NCBI GenBank assembly: GCA_041551965.1
Contig: JBFELU010000046.1
Location: 1-20,892 of the forward strand
Length of the DNA: 20,892 nucleotides
Direction: 5' to 3'
DNA from: JBFELU01 sp041551965
GTDB lineage: Bacteria > Actinomycetota > Acidimicrobiia > Spongiisociales > UBA11373
The notes beneath the pieces were generated by a model. It was not told the DNA's origin, ran no database searches, and saw nothing but the letters and a program-made list of their open reading frames with translations. The stretch's first letter is position 1. Every line of letters begins with the position of its first letter. A program made the position numbers and the translations under genes. Positions 14,603-20,892 of the stretch are shown here, piece after piece.

Positions 14603-14718
14603 CCCCGCGGCGGTTCGCGATCGACTCGAGCGAAGGACAACAACGCGGTTCGACCTCGCTCGTGGCGCGAGCCGCCAGGGCGACCCGCCGTCACCCGCTC
14701 AGATGAAGCTCGGACCGG

Positions 14719-15117
14719 CTAGCCCGCGCCCCAATCGATCCAGACCGTGCCGGGATCGTCGGCATCGACCTTGACCGACAGTTCCGTGCCGGGCGTGAGG
14801 CGGCCGACCTGGCTCAGAGGCACCATCTGCCTCAGGGTCGCCGGATAGGGCGGTCGACCTCCTCGGTGGACGAGGAGGTCGATCTCCATCACCGGCTGCA
14901 TGTTGGCCAGCGTGCCCGTATCGCGAGCGGCGCTCACCTGGGCGGACGCCGGTTCCCCCGACTCCGCGACGCGCGCCGCAGCCGTCTGCTGCGCCATCAT
15001 CTCGGTCGTGGCCTCGATCGCCTCGGAGGCCTGACGCATCTGAGCCGCGGGATCCCAGTCCTTGGAGATCTCCTTCGATTGGTCGGACAGCTTTTTCAGG
15101 TCTTTGAAGAAGCCCAT
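14719..15117 (-). CDS. hypothetical protein, coiled-coil N-terminus and small beta-rich domain
   Basis: A 132-residue soluble protein. Residues 1-50 are helical and charged (MGFFKDLKKLSDQSKEISKD, then AAQMRQASEAIEATTEMMAQ). The second half is beta-rich with NMQPVMEIDLLVHRGGRPPY, VPLSQVGRLTPGTELSVKVD and DPGTVWIDWG. That half resembles a pattern common in actinobacterial proteins of unknown function, in which a small domain carries a PPY/VP/PG(T/S) framework ending in a DPxxVxID strand. The start ATG 15117 lies 8 nt after the stop of the preceding gene with only a weak GGA before it, so translation probably depends on coupling. Together the two genes form a small operon. Confidence 0.7.
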   Translation of the reverse strand: MGFFKDLKKLSDQSKEISKDWDPAAQMRQASEAIEATTEMMAQQTAAARVAESGEPASAQVSAARDTGTLANMQPVMEIDLLVHRGGRPPYPATLRQMVPLSQVGRLTPGTELSVKVDADDPGTVWIDWGAG

Positions 15118-15125
15118 GGTTCCGA

Positions 15126-15515
15126 CTAGATCGAACGCGCTTGCTTGTAGAGGTTGCCGAAGTGGACGGACAGGGCCATGTTGCCCTTGAACCTCTCGTT
15201 CCAGCCGTCGTAGGCGGCCTGCCACGCCTCCGGGGTCAATCCGTGCAGCTGGACGAAGCTCTCGATACCGGCCTGGTCGAGTTTCCGCTCGCCGACCGCC
15301 TTCGAGAGTTCCGCGTACTTCTCCAACGTGACCCCGGCGATCGGCTCGAGCAATTCGGGATCGATCGCTTCGACACCGGACGACGCTCCGGCGGCAGCCA
15401 TTTGAGCCGCCTGCATCTCCTGGGCTTGCGCCTGCATCTTCTGGGCTTGATCGATCAAGCCCGGCGCCTCCGACACCGCTTTCTTCATGTCCTTGAACTT
15501 CTTGAAGGCTGCCAT
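15126..15515 (-). CDS. hypothetical helical protein
   Basis: A 129-residue protein, almost entirely helical. A Lys-rich N-terminus (AAFKKFKDMKKAV) leads into a Met/Gln/Ala-rich heptad-like segment (about residues 22-46) that looks like a coiled coil. The C-terminal half has ITLEKYAELSKAVGER-like helices and ends LTPEAWQAAYDGWNERFKGN, followed by a short FGNLYKQA helix. That ending recalls small bacterial domains with a Trp-anchored helix pair, but I do not recognise the family with confidence. ATG 15515 has a strong AAGGAG Shine-Dalgarno 4 nt upstream; an in-frame ATG at 15569 has none. Its partner gene starts 8 nt downstream and shares the helical N-terminus style. Confidence 0.72.
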   Translation of the reverse strand: MAAFKKFKDMKKAVSEAPGLIDQAQKMQAQAQEMQAAQMAAAGASSGVEAIDPELLEPIAGVTLEKYAELSKAVGERKLDQAGIESFVQLHGLTPEAWQAAYDGWNERFKGNMALSVHFGNLYKQARSI

Positions 15516-15553
15516 AGGTCTCCTTCCACGCGCGGCGACACCCCCTTCTGGGG

Positions 15554-15559
15554 ACCCTA
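15554..15559 (-). promoter_or_regulatory. candidate -10 box for the 15515 gene pair
   Basis: TAGGGT on the minus strand would start a transcript near 15547 with a leader of about 32 nt carrying the AAGGAG site. The -35 region would fall inside the hairpin at 15572-15598. No good -35 hexamer is seen. Confidence 0.35.
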
Positions 15560-15571
15560 CCCCTCGCAACC

Positions 15572-15598
15572 TCGGGCCGGCGGGCCGTGCCGGCCCGA
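15572..15598 (-). terminator. GC-rich hairpin, possible terminator or promoter-proximal structure
   Basis: A perfect 10-bp stem (TCGGGCCGGC / GCCGGCCCGA) around a 7-nt loop, between two minus-strand genes. It has no U-tract. It could terminate transcription from the 16113 gene or overlap the promoter of the 15515 gene. Confidence 0.35.
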
Positions 15599-15635
15599 AG
15601 CAATCGGCCGGAGGTCGCCGCCGGCAGCGATCACC

Positions 15636-15675
15636 GGACCACTCGGCACTCCCGCCGATCGGGCCGAGGTGGTCC
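15636..15675 (-). terminator. stem-loop just after the 15682-16113 gene
   Basis: GGACCAC-CGGC type arms at 15636-15647 and 15663-15675 pair over about 12 bp with a single bulged base and a 15-nt loop. The structure begins 6 nt after the gene's stop codon on the minus strand, the expected place for a terminator. There is no run of U after it, as is common for stem-loops in GC-rich actinobacteria. Confidence 0.45.
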
Positions 15676-15681
15676 CCGCCC

Positions 15682-16113
15682 TCAGCCCGCCGGTCCGCTC
15701 AGAGCAGTGACGAACAGATCGACCACGTCCTTGGCGCCCATCACCGTGGTGACCTCGAGTGGGTAGAGGTCGCCGGAGCGGGTCGTCATCGTGAAATAGC
15801 ACATCCTGTCGGTGTACTCGACGGCGACGCTCAGGTCGGAACGGGGCCAGCGTGCGGCCTCCTTCTTGATCTTGAACTTGAAGCCGCGCGGCCTGTAGTC
15901 GAAGGCGTAGACGGTATCGCTCCCGACGGCGATGAAGACGGGATTGGGGAGATTCGAGGAACGGTCGGGTCCGACCATCCCATCCGTCAACTTGGAGAGC
16001 AATACCGCACTCATCGAACCGGCGTGGCTGCACGTCATGGCCGCCGTGATCGGTTCGTCGCAGTGAGGCTGGACCGAGTCGACCATCTTGGCCATTTGCC
16101 CGGCTGCGTCCAT
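15682..16113 (-). CDS. hypothetical protein, possibly PH-like beta fold
   Basis: A 143-residue soluble protein. After a helical N-terminus (about residues 1-40, with LLSKLTDGMV) come alternating strands: NPVFIAVGSDTVYAFDYRP, GFKFKIKKEA, LSVAVEYTD, MCYFTMTTRSGDLYPLEV. A final helix (AKDVVDLFVTAL) ends the protein. A beta sandwich capped by one C-terminal helix is the layout of PH-like domains used in small bacterial proteins that read out as unknown function; this is inferred from pattern. ATG 16113 has GAGAGG 6 nt upstream; a GTG at 16143 would start too close to the -10 box. Divergent from the aldolase gene. Confidence 0.7.
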   Translation of the reverse strand: MDAAGQMAKMVDSVQPHCDEPITAAMTCSHAGSMSAVLLSKLTDGMVGPDRSSNLPNPVFIAVGSDTVYAFDYRPRGFKFKIKKEAARWPRSDLSVAVEYTDRMCYFTMTTRSGDLYPLEVTTVMGAKDVVDLFVTALSGPAG

Positions 16114-16147
16114 CAGTGACCTCTCACACTCGGGAGCCGTCACCCCA

Positions 16148-16153
16148 AAGGTA
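16148..16153 (-). promoter_or_regulatory. candidate -10 box for the 16113 gene
   Basis: TACCTT on the minus strand fits TANNNT and would give a leader of about 28 nt with the GAGAGG ribosome site. No clear -35. Confidence 0.4.
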
Positions 16154-16194
16154 CGCGCTGCGAACCCGACGTGCTCCGGCTGCTACCCGAGAGC

Positions 16195-16207
16195 CGTTCG
16201 CCGAACG
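16195..16207 (+). promoter_or_regulatory. inverted repeat upstream of the aldolase promoter, candidate operator
   Basis: CGTTCG-C-CGAACG is a perfect 6-bp inverted repeat with a one-base centre at 16201. It ends 19 bp before the TATCCT -10 box, so it covers the -35 region of the aldolase promoter and is central in the divergent gap. It is not the mycobacterial LexA box, whose half sites are in the opposite order. A regulator is not identified. Confidence 0.35.
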
Positions 16208-16226
16208 TCGACCTCGGCGGAGGCCG

Positions 16227-16232
16227 TATCCT
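16227..16232 (+). promoter_or_regulatory. -10 box of the aldolase gene
   Basis: TATCCT predicts a transcript start near 16239, giving a leader of about 30 nt that ends with a GGAG Shine-Dalgarno 7 nt before the ATG. This gene, unlike several others here, is therefore expected to have a normal leader. Confidence 0.5.
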
Positions 16233-16269
16233 TCGCCCCGTCAGATCAGCAAGCCAACGGAGAGCACCG

Positions 16270-17157
16270 ATGAACAGCGAGCAACTGGCCAAGATCCGTG
16301 ACGGAGCCGGGTTCGTGGCCGCGCTCGACCAGAGCGGCGGAAGTACCCCGAAGGCACTCCGCCTCTACGGCATCCCCGAGGATGCCTATGCCAACGATGA
16401 CGAGATGTTCGACCTCATCCACGAGATGCGGGCCCGCATCATCACCAGCCCCAGCTTCGGCGGCGACCGCATCATCGGCGCCATCCTCTTCGAGATGACC
16501 ATGGAGCGGAACATCGAAGGGGCGGGCTCGGCCGAGTACCTCTGGGGAGTCAAGAACGTCGTGCCGTTCCTGAAGGTCGACAAGGGCCTCGCCGAAGAGG
16601 TCGATGGGGCCCAGGTGATGAAGCCGATTCCTGATCTCGACGACGTCCTCGAGCGGGCCGAGGAGCACGGTGTGTTCGGCACCAAGATGCGGTCGGTCAT
16701 CAAGCTGGCCGATTCCGCCGGCGTCGATGCGGTCACAGACCAGCAATTCGAGATCGGCAACCGCATCCTGGCCGCGGGACTGGTACCGATCATCGAACCC
16801 GAGATCGACATCCACAGCCCCCAGAAGGCCGAGGCCGAGTCGCTGCTCAAGACGGCCATACTGCGGAATCTGGAGACCGTCCCCGACGGCAGTGTGATCA
16901 TGCTGAAACTCACCCTCCCCGAGGAGGACGGGTTCTACCGCGAGCTGATCGAGCACCCCACGGTCTTGCGGGTCGTCGCGCTGTCGGGCGGCTACACCAG
17001 GGAGGAGGCCAACGACCGGCTGCGCCGCAACCCCCGCATGGTGGCCAGCTTCTCGCGGGCCCTCACCGAGGGCTTGTCGGCGGAACAGGACGACGAGGCT
17101 TTCGACGCGATGCTGAACGAGTCGATCGGCAGCATCTTCGAGGCTTCGATGGCCTGA
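16270..17157 (+). CDS. fda: class I fructose-bisphosphate aldolase (FdaB type)
   Basis: A 295-residue class I aldolase of the staphylococcal type (about 296 residues), cleaving fructose 1,6-bisphosphate to dihydroxyacetone phosphate and glyceraldehyde 3-phosphate through a Schiff base. ALDQSGGSTPKAL (Asp20) near the N-terminus, VPFLKVDKG near 98-106, PIIEPEID at 173-180, the Schiff-base lysine Lys213 in MLKLTLPE, and the phosphate-binding ALSGGY at 237-242 are all present. ATG 16270 is set by GGAG 7 nt upstream; an in-frame upstream ATG at 16171 lies before the promoter. The gene is monocistronic and ends 4 nt from the convergent ligA stop. Confidence 0.93.
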   Translation: MNSEQLAKIRDGAGFVAALDQSGGSTPKALRLYGIPEDAYANDDEMFDLIHEMRARIITSPSFGGDRIIGAILFEMTMERNIEGAGSAEYLWGVKNVVPFLKVDKGLAEEVDGAQVMKPIPDLDDVLERAEEHGVFGTKMRSVIKLADSAGVDAVTDQQFEIGNRILAAGLVPIIEPEIDIHSPQKAEAESLLKTAILRNLETVPDGSVIMLKLTLPEEDGFYRELIEHPTVLRVVALSGGYTREEANDRLRRNPRMVASFSRALTEGLSAEQDDEAFDAMLNESIGSIFEASMA

Positions 17158-17161
17158 GCGG

Positions 17162-19174
17162 TCATCCCGACGCCGCCGGGCCCTCCTCGAGCAGCCTCAC
17201 AAACCCGGCCTCATCGAGAACCGGGACGCCCAGGCTCTCCGCCTTGTCGGCCTTCGAGCCGGGTGACGCTCCGGCGACTACCACGTTGGTCTTCCTCGAA
17301 ACCGAACCGGTGACCCGGCCCCCGCGGTCTTCGACCGCCAGCCGAGCCTCGTCGCGGGTGAACCCCTCCAGCGTCCCGGTGAGCACCACCGTCACCCCGG
17401 CAAGGAGATCCCGCGTCTCGCCCTCCGGCTCGGGATCGGCGGTGCGAACCCCGGTTGCTTGCAGCTTCTCGATGAGGGACCGGTTGTCGGGATCGGCGAA
17501 CCAGGACCGCACCGAGGAGGCGATCTCCGGTCCGACCCCGTCGATCGCCGCGAGGTCGTCCTCCGCCGCTCCGGCCAGCCGATCGAGGGTCACGAAGCGG
17601 CGGGCCAACTGACGGGCAACGGTGCCCCCCACGAGAGGAATGCCCAGCCCGATCAGCAGACGGGCCAACGGCCGGTCCCTGGCGGCCGTGATCGATGCCA
17701 TGAGGTTTCCCACTGAGATCTCCCCCCACCCCTCCAGTCCCTCGAAGGACTCGGGGGCCAGCGAGAAGATGTCGGCCGGATCGGCGATGAGCCCCTCACG
17801 CAAGAGGAGGTCGACGGTCTTGTACCCGAGGCCCTCGATGTCCATGGCGTTGCGGCCGGCGAAGTGGAAGAGGTACTCCCGCAGTCGGCCGGGACAGCCG
17901 AACCCCCCGGTACAGCGAGCCACGGCCTCACCCTCCGTCCGCACGATGGGGCTGCCGCAGAAGGGACACTTCTTCGGCATCTTCCACCGCTTCTCCGAGC
18001 CGTCCCGCAGCGAGGCGACCGGGCCGACCACCTCGGGGATCACATCGCCGGCTCTGCGAACGACCACGACGTCGCCGACTCGGACGTCTTTGCGGGCCAC
18101 CTCGTCCTGATTGTGAAGGGTGGCATTGGTGACGGTCGCACCGCCGACGAAGACCGGCTCCAGGACCGCATACGGGGTGACGGCCCCGGTTCGCCCGACG
18201 TTGACCTCGATCCCGACGAGACGGGTGGTCTGCTCCTCGGGAGGGAACTTGTAGGCGATGGCCCACCGGGGACTCTTGGCGGTGAAACCGAGGGCCCCCT
18301 GGTCGACGAGCGGATCGACCTTCACCACCACCCCATCCGTCTGATAGGGGAGGCCGTGACGTCCCGACTCGGCCCCGGCCGTGTAGTCGAGCACCTCCCG
18401 GAGCGAGGCACATGCTTCGGTCGCCGGGTTGACCGGGAAGCCGTGCGCGGCCAGCCACTCCAGGCTCTCGGTATGGGAAGCGAACGAAGGGCCCCCCTCG
18501 ACGAATCCCAGTTGGTAGACCCAGATGGCCAGCCGCCTCGTCGCGGTGACGGCCGGGTCCTTCTGACGGACGGCGCCGGCGGCCGCATTCCGAGGGTTGA
18601 CGAACAGGCGCTCCCCGGCTTCGGCCTGCGCCGCGTTCAGCTCCTCGAACGCTTCCAACGGCATGTACACCTCGCCCCGGACCTCCATGACCACCGGAGC
18701 ATCGCCCCCCAGCACGGCGAGGGGGATCCCCCGGATCGTCCGCAGGGCGCCGGTGACGTCCTCACCGGTCGTGCCGTCGCCCCGGGTGGCCCCGCGGACC
18801 AGGATCCCGTCTCGGTAGGTGAGCGAAACCGCCAGCCCGTCGATCTTGAGCTCACACGCGAATCCGCCGGGAGCTCGCCCCAGCTGCCGCTCCAGCCGGG
18901 CCTCCCACGCCTCGAGATCACCGGCGGACTCCGCATTGTCGAGCGAGAACATCCGTTCCCGGTGGACCACGGGGGCAAAGGCAACCGACGGCGGGGCCCC
19001 GACCCTCTGGGTCGGGGAGTCCAGCGTCACCAGCTCGGGATGCTCGGCCTCGAGCGCTTGGAGTTCGCGCATGAGGGCGTCGTATTCGGCGTCCGAGATC
19101 TCCGGCGCATCCCGGACGTGATAGAGGTACTCGTGACGCCGCAAGAGGCTCCTGAGCTCCTCGATCCGGCTCAC
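17162..19174 (-). CDS. ligA: NAD-dependent DNA ligase LigA
   Basis: A 670-residue DNA ligase, which seals nicks in replication and repair using NAD. The N-terminal Ia domain (EYLYHVRDAPEISDAEYD) binds NAD. The adenylation lysine is Lys110 in ELKIDG. The OB fold includes GVEVNVGRTGAVTPYAVLEP-like sequence with ATLHNQD, then a four-Cys zinc site (CPFCGSP...CTGGFGCP), the helix-hairpin-helix region (LIGLGIPLVGGTVARQL) and a C-terminal BRCT domain (GVTVVLTGTLEGFTRDEA). Domain order and length are typical. GTG 19174 is the start, overlapping the mnmA stop as GTGA; the open frame extends further upstream only into mnmA. Confidence 0.96.
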   Translation of the reverse strand: MSRIEELRSLLRRHEYLYHVRDAPEISDAEYDALMRELQALEAEHPELVTLDSPTQRVGAPPSVAFAPVVHRERMFSLDNAESAGDLEAWEARLERQLGRAPGGFACELKIDGLAVSLTYRDGILVRGATRGDGTTGEDVTGALRTIRGIPLAVLGGDAPVVMEVRGEVYMPLEAFEELNAAQAEAGERLFVNPRNAAAGAVRQKDPAVTATRRLAIWVYQLGFVEGGPSFASHTESLEWLAAHGFPVNPATEACASLREVLDYTAGAESGRHGLPYQTDGVVVKVDPLVDQGALGFTAKSPRWAIAYKFPPEEQTTRLVGIEVNVGRTGAVTPYAVLEPVFVGGATVTNATLHNQDEVARKDVRVGDVVVVRRAGDVIPEVVGPVASLRDGSEKRWKMPKKCPFCGSPIVRTEGEAVARCTGGFGCPGRLREYLFHFAGRNAMDIEGLGYKTVDLLLREGLIADPADIFSLAPESFEGLEGWGEISVGNLMASITAARDRPLARLLIGLGIPLVGGTVARQLARRFVTLDRLAGAAEDDLAAIDGVGPEIASSVRSWFADPDNRSLIEKLQATGVRTADPEPEGETRDLLAGVTVVLTGTLEGFTRDEARLAVEDRGGRVTGSVSRKTNVVVAGASPGSKADKAESLGVPVLDEAGFVRLLEEGPAASG

Positions 19175-20235
19175 GGGCCACCCCGCAATGGGGCGACGAT
19201 CGTGCCCCCGCCGAGCACCTCGTCGCCCCGATACAGCACGGCCGCCTGACCGGGCGCCACCGCCGCCACCGGCTCGGTGAACCACACCTCCCACTCCCCC
19301 GGCCCGACACTGCGGATCCGCGCCCCGACGGGATCCGACCGGTAGCGCACCTTCACCTCGATCCCTTCATCGGCCGGGGGGTGCCCGGCCACGAACGACA
19401 TCCCGACCACGCGGCATCCGCCGGCCAGCAGATCGGCGGCGCCCCCCACGACCACGGTTCGCTCGTCGGGCTGCAAGGCCACGACGTACCTCGGCTCGCC
19501 GACCGAGATCCCGAGACCGCGGCGCTGACCGATGGTGAAGCCGGCGACTCCCTCGTGACTGCCGAGCACCCGGCCGCTCCGGTCGACGATCGGGCCGGGT
19601 TCGGATCCTCCCGGCACTCGAGACCGGAGGAACCCCCGATAGTCTCCGGCGACGAAACACAGATCCTGACTGTCGGGTTTCGAGGCCGTGCGGAGGCCCA
19701 ACTCGGCGGCGATGTCCCTGACTTCCGACTTGGGCATCGCACCGACCGGGAAGCGAACCCGGGACAGCTCGTCCTGACCGAGCATGTGGAGCACGTAGGA
19801 CTGGTCCTTCGTGCCGTCGACCGCCCGCAGGAGGCGGCGGCTGCCGTCGGCGGCGGCATCGACCCTGGCGTGGTGACCGGTGACCAATACGTCACATCCC
19901 AGCTCGGCGGCGTGGCGGAGCAGCGCCCCGAAGCGGATACTCCGATTGCAGTCGAGGCACGGATTAGGCGTCCGGCCGGCAAGGTATTGCGCTCCGAAGG
20001 GCTCGACGACGTCGCGGGCGAACCGATCCACGTAGTCGAGCACGTAGTGGCGAACCTCGAGCGCGGCCGCGACCCGGCGGGCATCCGTGGCGTCCCCCAC
20101 GGTGCAGCAGCCCGCCGTCGACGGCCCATCCCACTGCTTGAGGGTGACCGCAATCACGTCGTGCCCTTCCTCCACCGTCAGCGCCGCGGCAACACTGCTG
20201 TCGACCCCGCCGGAGAGGGCGACGAGGGCCTTCAT
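19171..20235 (-). CDS. mnmA: tRNA-specific 2-thiouridylase MnmA
   Basis: A 354-residue enzyme that adenylates and thiolates U34 at the wobble position of Lys, Glu and Gln tRNAs. The PP-loop SGGVDSS is at 8-14. The catalytic cysteines are Cys93 (TPNPCLDCN) and Cys193 (DSQDLCF), which form the persulfide and disulfide pair. TKDQSYVLH and GFTIGQRRGLG are further family motifs. Cys43-Cys44 (GCCTVGDATDARRVA) match the variant common outside Proteobacteria. Its ATG overlaps the cysteine desulfurase stop (ATGA), consistent with direct sulfur supply from that partner, and its stop overlaps ligA (GTGA). Confidence 0.96.
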   Translation of the reverse strand: MKALVALSGGVDSSVAAALTVEEGHDVIAVTLKQWDGPSTAGCCTVGDATDARRVAAALEVRHYVLDYVDRFARDVVEPFGAQYLAGRTPNPCLDCNRSIRFGALLRHAAELGCDVLVTGHHARVDAAADGSRRLLRAVDGTKDQSYVLHMLGQDELSRVRFPVGAMPKSEVRDIAAELGLRTASKPDSQDLCFVAGDYRGFLRSRVPGGSEPGPIVDRSGRVLGSHEGVAGFTIGQRRGLGISVGEPRYVVALQPDERTVVVGGAADLLAGGCRVVGMSFVAGHPPADEGIEVKVRYRSDPVGARIRSVGPGEWEVWFTEPVAAVAPGQAAVLYRGDEVLGGGTIVAPLRGGP

Positions 20236-20892
20236 CGCAGACCATCCAATGCCTCGACGACCATTCGAGCGGCATCGTCTCCGTCGCCGGGCCGGGTGGT
20301 CCATCCGAATGTGAACCGCACACTCGAAGCCGCCTCCCCGGCCGACATCCCCATCGCCGCCAGCACGTGCGACGTCGCCACGGCTCCGCTGTGACACGCC
20401 GATCCCGCCGAGGCGGCCAGGCCGGCCCCGTCCAAGCGGATGAGCAGGGTCTCTGCCGACACCCCGGGGAACCGGAGATGGGAATGTTGCACGAGGCGAT
20501 CCCCGCGAGCGGTGATCTGGAGATCGTCGACCCTTGCGGCGAGGGTCTCCTCGAATCGCCGCCGTGCCTCGGAGACCGTGGTGCGGAACCGGTCCCGATC
20601 GGCGGCGGCTGCCTCCATGGCGGTCGCCATGCCGACGATCCCTGCCACGTTGTGGGTGCCCGAGCGGAGTCCGAGCTCCTGACCTCCGCCGTGGAGCACC
20701 GGCTCGAGTCGTGTCCCGCGGGGCACCCGCAGCAGGCCGACTCCCTTGGGCCCCCCGAGCTTGTGGGCGGCGAGCGTGATGAAGTCGGCGCCCGGGACGG
20801 CCGCCGTCACCGGCTCTGAGACGAACGCCTGAACCGCATCGCTGTGCACCGGAACCCCGTGCTCGGCCGCGGCCTCAACCACCTCGGCCACC
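20232..20892 (-). CDS. cysteine desulfurase (NifS/IscS type), 5' end beyond the window
   Basis: The C-terminal 219 residues of a PLP-dependent cysteine desulfurase; the N-terminus lies beyond the right edge, and the Met at 20891 is internal. Visible are the PLP aspartate in VHSDAVQA, the Schiff-base lysine in TLAAHKLGGPKGVG, RSGTHNVAGIVGM, and the persulfide cysteine in SAGSACHSGA. The long loop around the active Cys points to the group I (IscS/NifS) class. The gene is translationally coupled to mnmA, so it likely provides sulfur for tRNA thiolation and possibly iron-sulfur clusters. The exact paralogue (iscS or nifS-like) cannot be decided from the fragment. Confidence 0.92.
   Translation of the reverse strand, partial: VAEVVEAAAEHGVPVHSDAVQAFVSEPVTAAVPGADFITLAAHKLGGPKGVGLLRVPRGTRLEPVLHGGGQELGLRSGTHNVAGIVGMATAMEAAAADRDRFRTTVSEARRRFEETLAARVDDLQITARGDRLVQHSHLRFPGVSAETLLIRLDGAGLAASAGSACHSGAVATSHVLAAMGMSAGEAASSVRFTFGWTTRPGDGDDAARMVVEALDGLR

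Noticed and set aside
13061..14722. Open frame of about 550 codons on the plus strand across dapC and the 14175 gene.
   Set aside because: It covers two better supported genes and changes composition along its length; shadow frame.
16195..16207. LexA (SOS) box upstream of the aldolase gene.
   Set aside because: The mycobacterial box has GAAC before GTTC with a 4-nt spacer; here the half sites are in the reverse order and one base apart.
17864..19249. Open frame of about 460 codons antisense to ligA.
   Set aside because: LigA has its full domain set in the minus frame; the antisense translation has no family features.
1..20892. tRNA or rRNA genes, CRISPR arrays, riboswitches, prophage or integrative elements.
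   Set aside because: I saw no T-loop GTTCGANNC cloverleaf, no regularly spaced repeats, no large leader before a gene and no integrase or transposase coding sequence; gaps between genes are all under 170 bp. A covariance-model search would be more sensitive for small RNAs.

Overview
The window is about 21 kb of dense, GC-rich chromosomal DNA with no mobile elements, RNA genes or CRISPR arrays that I could see. Gene content, GC-biased codon use and the frequent arrangement of a TANNNT -10 box 6-8 nt before a start codon point to the phylum Actinobacteriota. A deep lineage such as Acidimicrobiia is my guess, not something the sequence proves. Almost all of it is housekeeping metabolism, and I did not find a convincing new multi-gene system. 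The strongest anomaly is a phosphoenolpyruvate carboxylase (ppc) gene reduced to its two ends.

Layout, left to right. (1) 17-2478, minus: an unknown protein with a Cys/His cluster, a small two-helix membrane protein, and, coupled to it by a TGATG overlap, a GltD-like FAD/NAD(P) oxidoreductase with iron-sulfur clusters at both ends. (2) 2613-5195, plus: ccmABCDE, the heme export and CcmE heme-loading half of System I cytochrome c maturation, including an easily missed 40-residue CcmD. ccmF, ccmG and ccmH are not in the window. (3) 5183-6175, minus: an NAD-dependent epimerase, divergent from the ppc remnant at 6228-6562. (4) 6566-10418, minus: gatC-gatA-gatB and a HAD phosphatase, the indirect Glu/Asp-tRNA amidation pathway. 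(5) 10455-11183, plus: a DUF429 protein. (6) 11152-14119, minus: dapC-dapD-dapE, three consecutive steps of the succinylase branch of lysine/diaminopimelate synthesis. (7) 14175-16113: four small proteins of unknown function, one plus-strand membrane-anchored and three minus-strand. (8) 16270-17157, plus: class I fructose-bisphosphate aldolase. (9) 17162-20892, minus: cysteine desulfurase (cut by the window edge), mnmA and ligA, where the desulfurase plausibly supplies sulfur for tRNA 2-thiolation by MnmA.

The genome is tightly packed. Most operon partners overlap by ATGA, GTGA or TGATG. Two convergent pairs overlap tail to tail, by 13 nt (ccmE/epimerase) and 32 nt (DUF429/dapE), and a third is 4 nt apart (aldolase/ligA). 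Several genes appear to be transcribed without a 5' leader, which decides their start codons.
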